A DNA stretch of 64,000 nt from Rotaria sp. Silwood1 (taxonomy: Eukaryota; Rotifera; Eurotatoria; Philodinida; Philodinidae), in the NCBI GenBank assembly GCA_905250075.1, contig CAJNOP010000100.1, positions 600,049 to 664,048 of the forward strand, given 5' to 3'. Position 1 is the stretch's first letter; every line of letters starts with the position of its first letter. Below are positions 60,559 to 64,000 of the stretch, piece after piece. Below the pieces are notes generated by a model, which worked only from the letters and a program-made list of their open reading frames with translations, was not told where the DNA came from and searched no databases. The translations under genes were made by a program, and so were the position numbers.

Positions 60559-62420
60559 TCACCCTTGGTTTTTTATACGCTCAATGTTACTTTTTAGATG
60601 TGCTATATCTGGATGGTTTGGAGGAAGAACTCTTTTGCGAATATCATATGCTTTTACGAGAAACGAAAATGCTTTTGAGTACTCGCCCATGTTATCATAA
60701 ACCAAACCGATGTTGTTGTAATCACTAGCCAAGTCAGGATGCTCTGAAGCGAGAACTTTCTTGTCGATAGCAAGTGCTCGTTCGTACCATGAAAGTGCTC
60801 GCGTGTATTTGCCCATGTTATTCTACACCGAGCCGATGTTGTTGTAGGAAATAGCGAAGTCCGGGTCATCCGAATTGAGAACTATTTTCCGGATTTCAAG
60901 TGATTGTTCGTGCAATGAAAGTGCTTTCGAGTACTCGCCCATATTCCAAACCGATGTTGCTGTAGGAAGAAGCGAAGCAGCGATGATTCCGAGGGAGAGT
61001 TATTGTCCAGATTTTAAGTGCTTGTTCGTGCGATGAAAGTGCTTTTGACTATTCGTTCATGTAAAAATACGCACGGCCAAGTTGATTGTAGTAATCCGTT
61101 CGATCGTTATCGGAAGATGGTTTATCGAGAAGGATCGTGTAGAGTTCTTCTGCTTTTGCAAACTCACCCAATGTAATAAGTATATCACCAAGCCGCGACC
61201 ATCCAGTTGTCCAATTGTGCTCTTTGCGTATGTATTTTGTGAGTTTGCTTAAGTCATGATCTTCATTATCCATAAGGGAAAGGTGAACTTGCCATAGACA
61301 ATCTGTATGATCGTCGTGAATTTGTTGAATTCGATCGATACGAAAAATAGTATGTGTTGTAAATAAAATTTCTTCTTCGCCTCCTTGAAAGAAGCCGACT
61401 TCACTAACATCTGCAAATGGAATTTGTGATTTGGCACATATTAAGGGATCGGTAGTCATAATAAAGAGAATGCCCACTTTATTTGGATTATTAAGTGCTG
61501 CTGGTCGTGCAAAAATTGCAAACGAAAATTCTTGCTTGCGACTTATCGAGAGGAAATTATTGAATGACAGTAATTGACCGACGCTTTTTTTTCATTCTTT
61601 CAAAGTCTTCCAGAGCTAAACCTTGACCACGGAATAATGTTATAGTCGAGGTCATATTTTTTAACCGTTGTTTATCATATAAATTTTGAATATCTTGATG
61701 TAAATGGCGAATAAAAAAGCCTATCTGGAGCATTATATTGATATCCATGAGTCGAAGCCTACGATTAAGCATAGAATAGATAAAAGTTTCAGCGGTATAC
61801 CACCAAATTGGGGTGCGATCACAATATTCACCTTTCAAACTCCTAATCTGATCTTCAGGTATATCATCCTGTTCTCGACAGTATGCAGCAAGTTCTTTAA
61901 TTGATTTTCTATTATCATGTTCGATTTCTCAAAACACTTCTTTTAATAATTGTGAGTACATAAATGATGGATTAATTGGCTTATAACTGATCGAGATCAT
62001 AGCTCGATCATATTGTTTACGCTCGATTTTTAATTCTTCACAAATGCGTTCAATTTTTGTGTAAACACCTTTAATTTTTGATATTTTATTAGCCCATGGC
62101 TCATGATAAAATTGATCACCGCAGAAAACATAAAGGGAATCTAATTGTGGCGTTGCTTCAATATCTGGTATTATTTTTCGTTCAACTGAGCCTGACACGA
62201 TCATAAATGCTTTTTCTTATGTAATACCCCTAAGATAAACGAAACATTTTTGAGTATCCGTAAATGTTGTAATTGATGCTGCAATTTGTTGCAAGTGTTT
62301 TAACGAATTTTGAAATTCTTCCTTTGATTCATCAATATTGGCATCAAGTCAGACGAGAAGAAAATTTTGAATAATTCGACGACCATGTTGAGAGCATACG
62401 GCATTTTTGCTCGTTATTGC
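60559..62420 (-). pseudogene. ADP-ribosyltransferase + TPR gene of the bdelloid family, decayed
   Basis: Minus strand, in order: an N-terminal region (LDANIDESKEEFQNSLKHLQ, VYFCG-like YVFCGDQFYHEPWANKISKI), an arginine mono-ADP-ribosyltransferase region (PIWWYTAETFIYSMLNRRLR, ITLFRGQGLALEDFERM, EEEILFTTHTIFRI) and kinesin-light-chain-like tetratricopeptide repeats (LASDYNNIGLVYDNMGEYSK, HPDIAHLKSNI). This architecture is, to my knowledge, a large expanded family in bdelloid rotifers. The reading frame is interrupted several times over its length, so this copy is a fossil. TPRs normally bind partner proteins; the transferase part would transfer ADP-ribose from NAD. Confidence 0.82.
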
Positions 62421-63370
62421 TGTTGGTACTGCTGTAACTGCTGCTAATGATTATGATATTTTTTTTTATTTGGCTTATATGTCGTGGATGATCCATTAGC
62501 AGTTGATTTGGAGTATTGGATTTTTTTCATTTAGATGATAATGCTGATGATAATGACGGCGTTGTTTTTGTCCTCGATAAATAAAAAAATAAAAATGTAC
62601 GTACTTGTTGGATGATGATGAAAAGAAAGAACGAATACCAATAGAATCCATCTGTGCCGATATTAATGACGACTTCCACTAATCTTTCTATCCTCCCTCT
62701 CTCTCCTCTTTATTTTGTCTCTATTTTCATTTCCTGTGCTGTCCTGTATTCATTATTGTTCCCAATGTGTATTTCTCTCTTTCTTCTTTTATCGTCTATA
62801 AGCGTTTGTTGTATGTAAAGTAGTGACATTCTGGAGATGTAAAGTAGCTAATAAACATCATTATCGAGGGTGATGGTATGCTTCTCATCCATTTTGTCGT
62901 TATATTGCGACTCTGGCTAATGCTAGCAAATCTTCTTGAAGTCGATTCTTAATCAACAGCAACAACTTTAAGAAAATCAGCCAATACGTCAATGGAAACA
63001 CGACGATCAATTTAAATGAAATCATAGTGCAAAAATAATTTTTTATTTAATAAATCAACATTTGATTCATTCTTAATGTATATATTCTTTATTTCACTTT
63101 TTTATTTTCTATTCCTTTTTTATGTATCATAACGAGAACAATAAATGTAATATGATAAAATATTTCCTTTTCTTTCTTGTTGAATTTTCGGTCATAATGA
63201 GACCATCATCAGAATCATTTAAATTGATCGTATACAAAAGAATCCATATTTTATTATTTTATGTACGTATCAGTTACAGCAACATTAGACATGGTATTCT
63301 TATTCTCTATTTAGAGATACAAAAGAAAATCATAACTGAACTGTTACTGGTCTTAAAAATTGCTATATAG
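62421..63370. other. Intergenic stretch
   Basis: No gene supported. A plus-strand frame at 63122-63370 (82 codons) is ordinary AT-rich noise as far as I can see. Confidence 0.45.
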
Positions 63371-63376
63371 GTGATA

Positions 63377-63440
63377 TTGGGTGTGGGTGTGAGTGTGAGA
63401 GAAGATTAGATACACTCACACCCACACCACATCTACACCC
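63377..63440. repeat. GT/AC-arm hairpin element, copy 13
   Basis: TTGGGTGTGGGTGTGAGTGT and, after about 15 nt, ACACTCACACCCACACCAC. Among the best-preserved arm pairs in the window. Confidence 0.85.
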
Positions 63441-63613
63441 TAATCTATAGGCTTTCATAGCAAAATGAATTTTCTCACCCAACCCAACCTCAATGCACAT
63501 GTATATGTATATAATCTTTTGCAAAAAAATGAATTTCCTCTATTTATTCCTGAAATAAATAAATTAAATTTCCATGAATTTTGTCTCGTACGTATTTTAT
63601 TCGAAGTTCCTGA

Positions 63614-63934
63614 GAAAATGAACTTACCATGCTATGCGTGAGTTTCACATAATAGATAGAATAATAATGATTGCTTTTGTTTTGTTTTGCGTCCGAATCG
63701 ATTGGACACAAATCGTAAGTTACATTTCAATAACAGCAAATTAATAGTTTCTTGTTTTCTCTTTTATGTTTAAACCAATATGATCCTACACGTAAGTTAC
63801 ACTTTGATAAGTAAAAACCAATAATTTTTTTAGGTTTTCATTGATATGATCTCAATGGTAAGTCACAATTGAATTAGTGAAATCTACTTATCTCTATTGT
63901 TCTATTTCAGGTTCAAATCAATATGATTGAAATG
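63614..63934 (+). repeat. Tandem array of 24-nt exon-like cores with splice-like borders
   Basis: Five units with spacing 77, 77, 66 and 77 bp. Cores: 63614-63637, 63691-63714 (GTCCGAATCGATTGGACACA...), 63768-63791, 63834-63857 (GTTTTCATTGATATGATCTC...) and 63911-63934. Units 1-4 are followed by GTGAGT or GTAAGT; units 4 and 5 are preceded by TTTTTTAG or TATTTCAG. Unit 4 reads VFIDMISM and unit 5 VQINMIEM. The array runs towards the window edge and may continue. It is either micro-exons of a gene entering from the left, or a satellite that happens to carry splice-like sequence. Confidence 0.5.
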
Positions 63935-64000
63935 TTACGTTGTATTTTAACAATTAGAAGCTAACAGTATGTTCACTCTTGTTGGTTCTGTGACAGGTGT

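Noticed and set aside
63905-63925. Possible tRNA T-loop (GGTTCAAATC)
   Set aside because: No acceptor-stem pairing or anticodon arm at the right distance; the sequence is explained by the 24-nt core array.

Overview
This is an AT-rich animal genome window. Protein genes are cut by many short GT-AG introns, mostly 50-75 nt. It holds lineage-specific F-box/LRR-like and ADP-ribosyltransferase-TPR families, decayed gene copies and many small foldback elements. As I remember these families, the mix points to a bdelloid rotifer, most likely Rotaria or a relative. That is inference; no rRNA or other marker gene is present. Two 100-N scaffold gaps lie at 2987-3086 and 39692-39791.

Left part (1-16,900): two broken F-box/LRR-like copies, a pogo/Tigger deletion derivative with TA duplications (6956-7691), a four-exon F-box gene with a C-terminal Cys cluster (7764-9323), a large GT-rich/AC-rich array, a foldback element with an 8-bp target duplication (14112-14632) ending exactly before the start codon of a multi-pass membrane protein (14641-15564), and a LINE 3' end.

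Middle (17,900-47,800): an intact EF-hand protein phosphatase (PPEF/rdgC type, at least 16 exons, probably 18), a broken kelch gene, a small secreted peptide gene, about 2.3 kb of degenerate ~95-bp tandem repeat, a terminal-inverted-repeat MITE, a rhodopsin-like GPCR, another LINE fragment, a five-exon gene that reads as death-effector-like domain + membrane span + NHL propeller (36874-39392, minus), a broken SIRT5-type sirtuin, a second foldback MITE, and a secreted coiled-coil protein with a core of 11-residue repeats (46530-47750).

Right part (50,000-64,000): a SnoaL/NTF2-like small protein, a compact five-exon CBP/p300 acetyltransferase whose catalytic Tyr position reads Cys (54385-57838, minus), an orphan exon-like fragment, a broken ADP-ribosyltransferase-TPR gene, and at the right edge a tandem array whose 24-nt cores look like micro-exons.

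A family of short inverted repeats, with one GTGGGTGTGG-like arm and one CACCCACACC-like arm, occurs at least 13 times across the window. The intact genes do not form an operon or an obvious single pathway; several concern signalling (phosphatase, GPCR, DED-NHL) or transcription (CBP). Most other DNA is decayed gene copies and small mobile elements.
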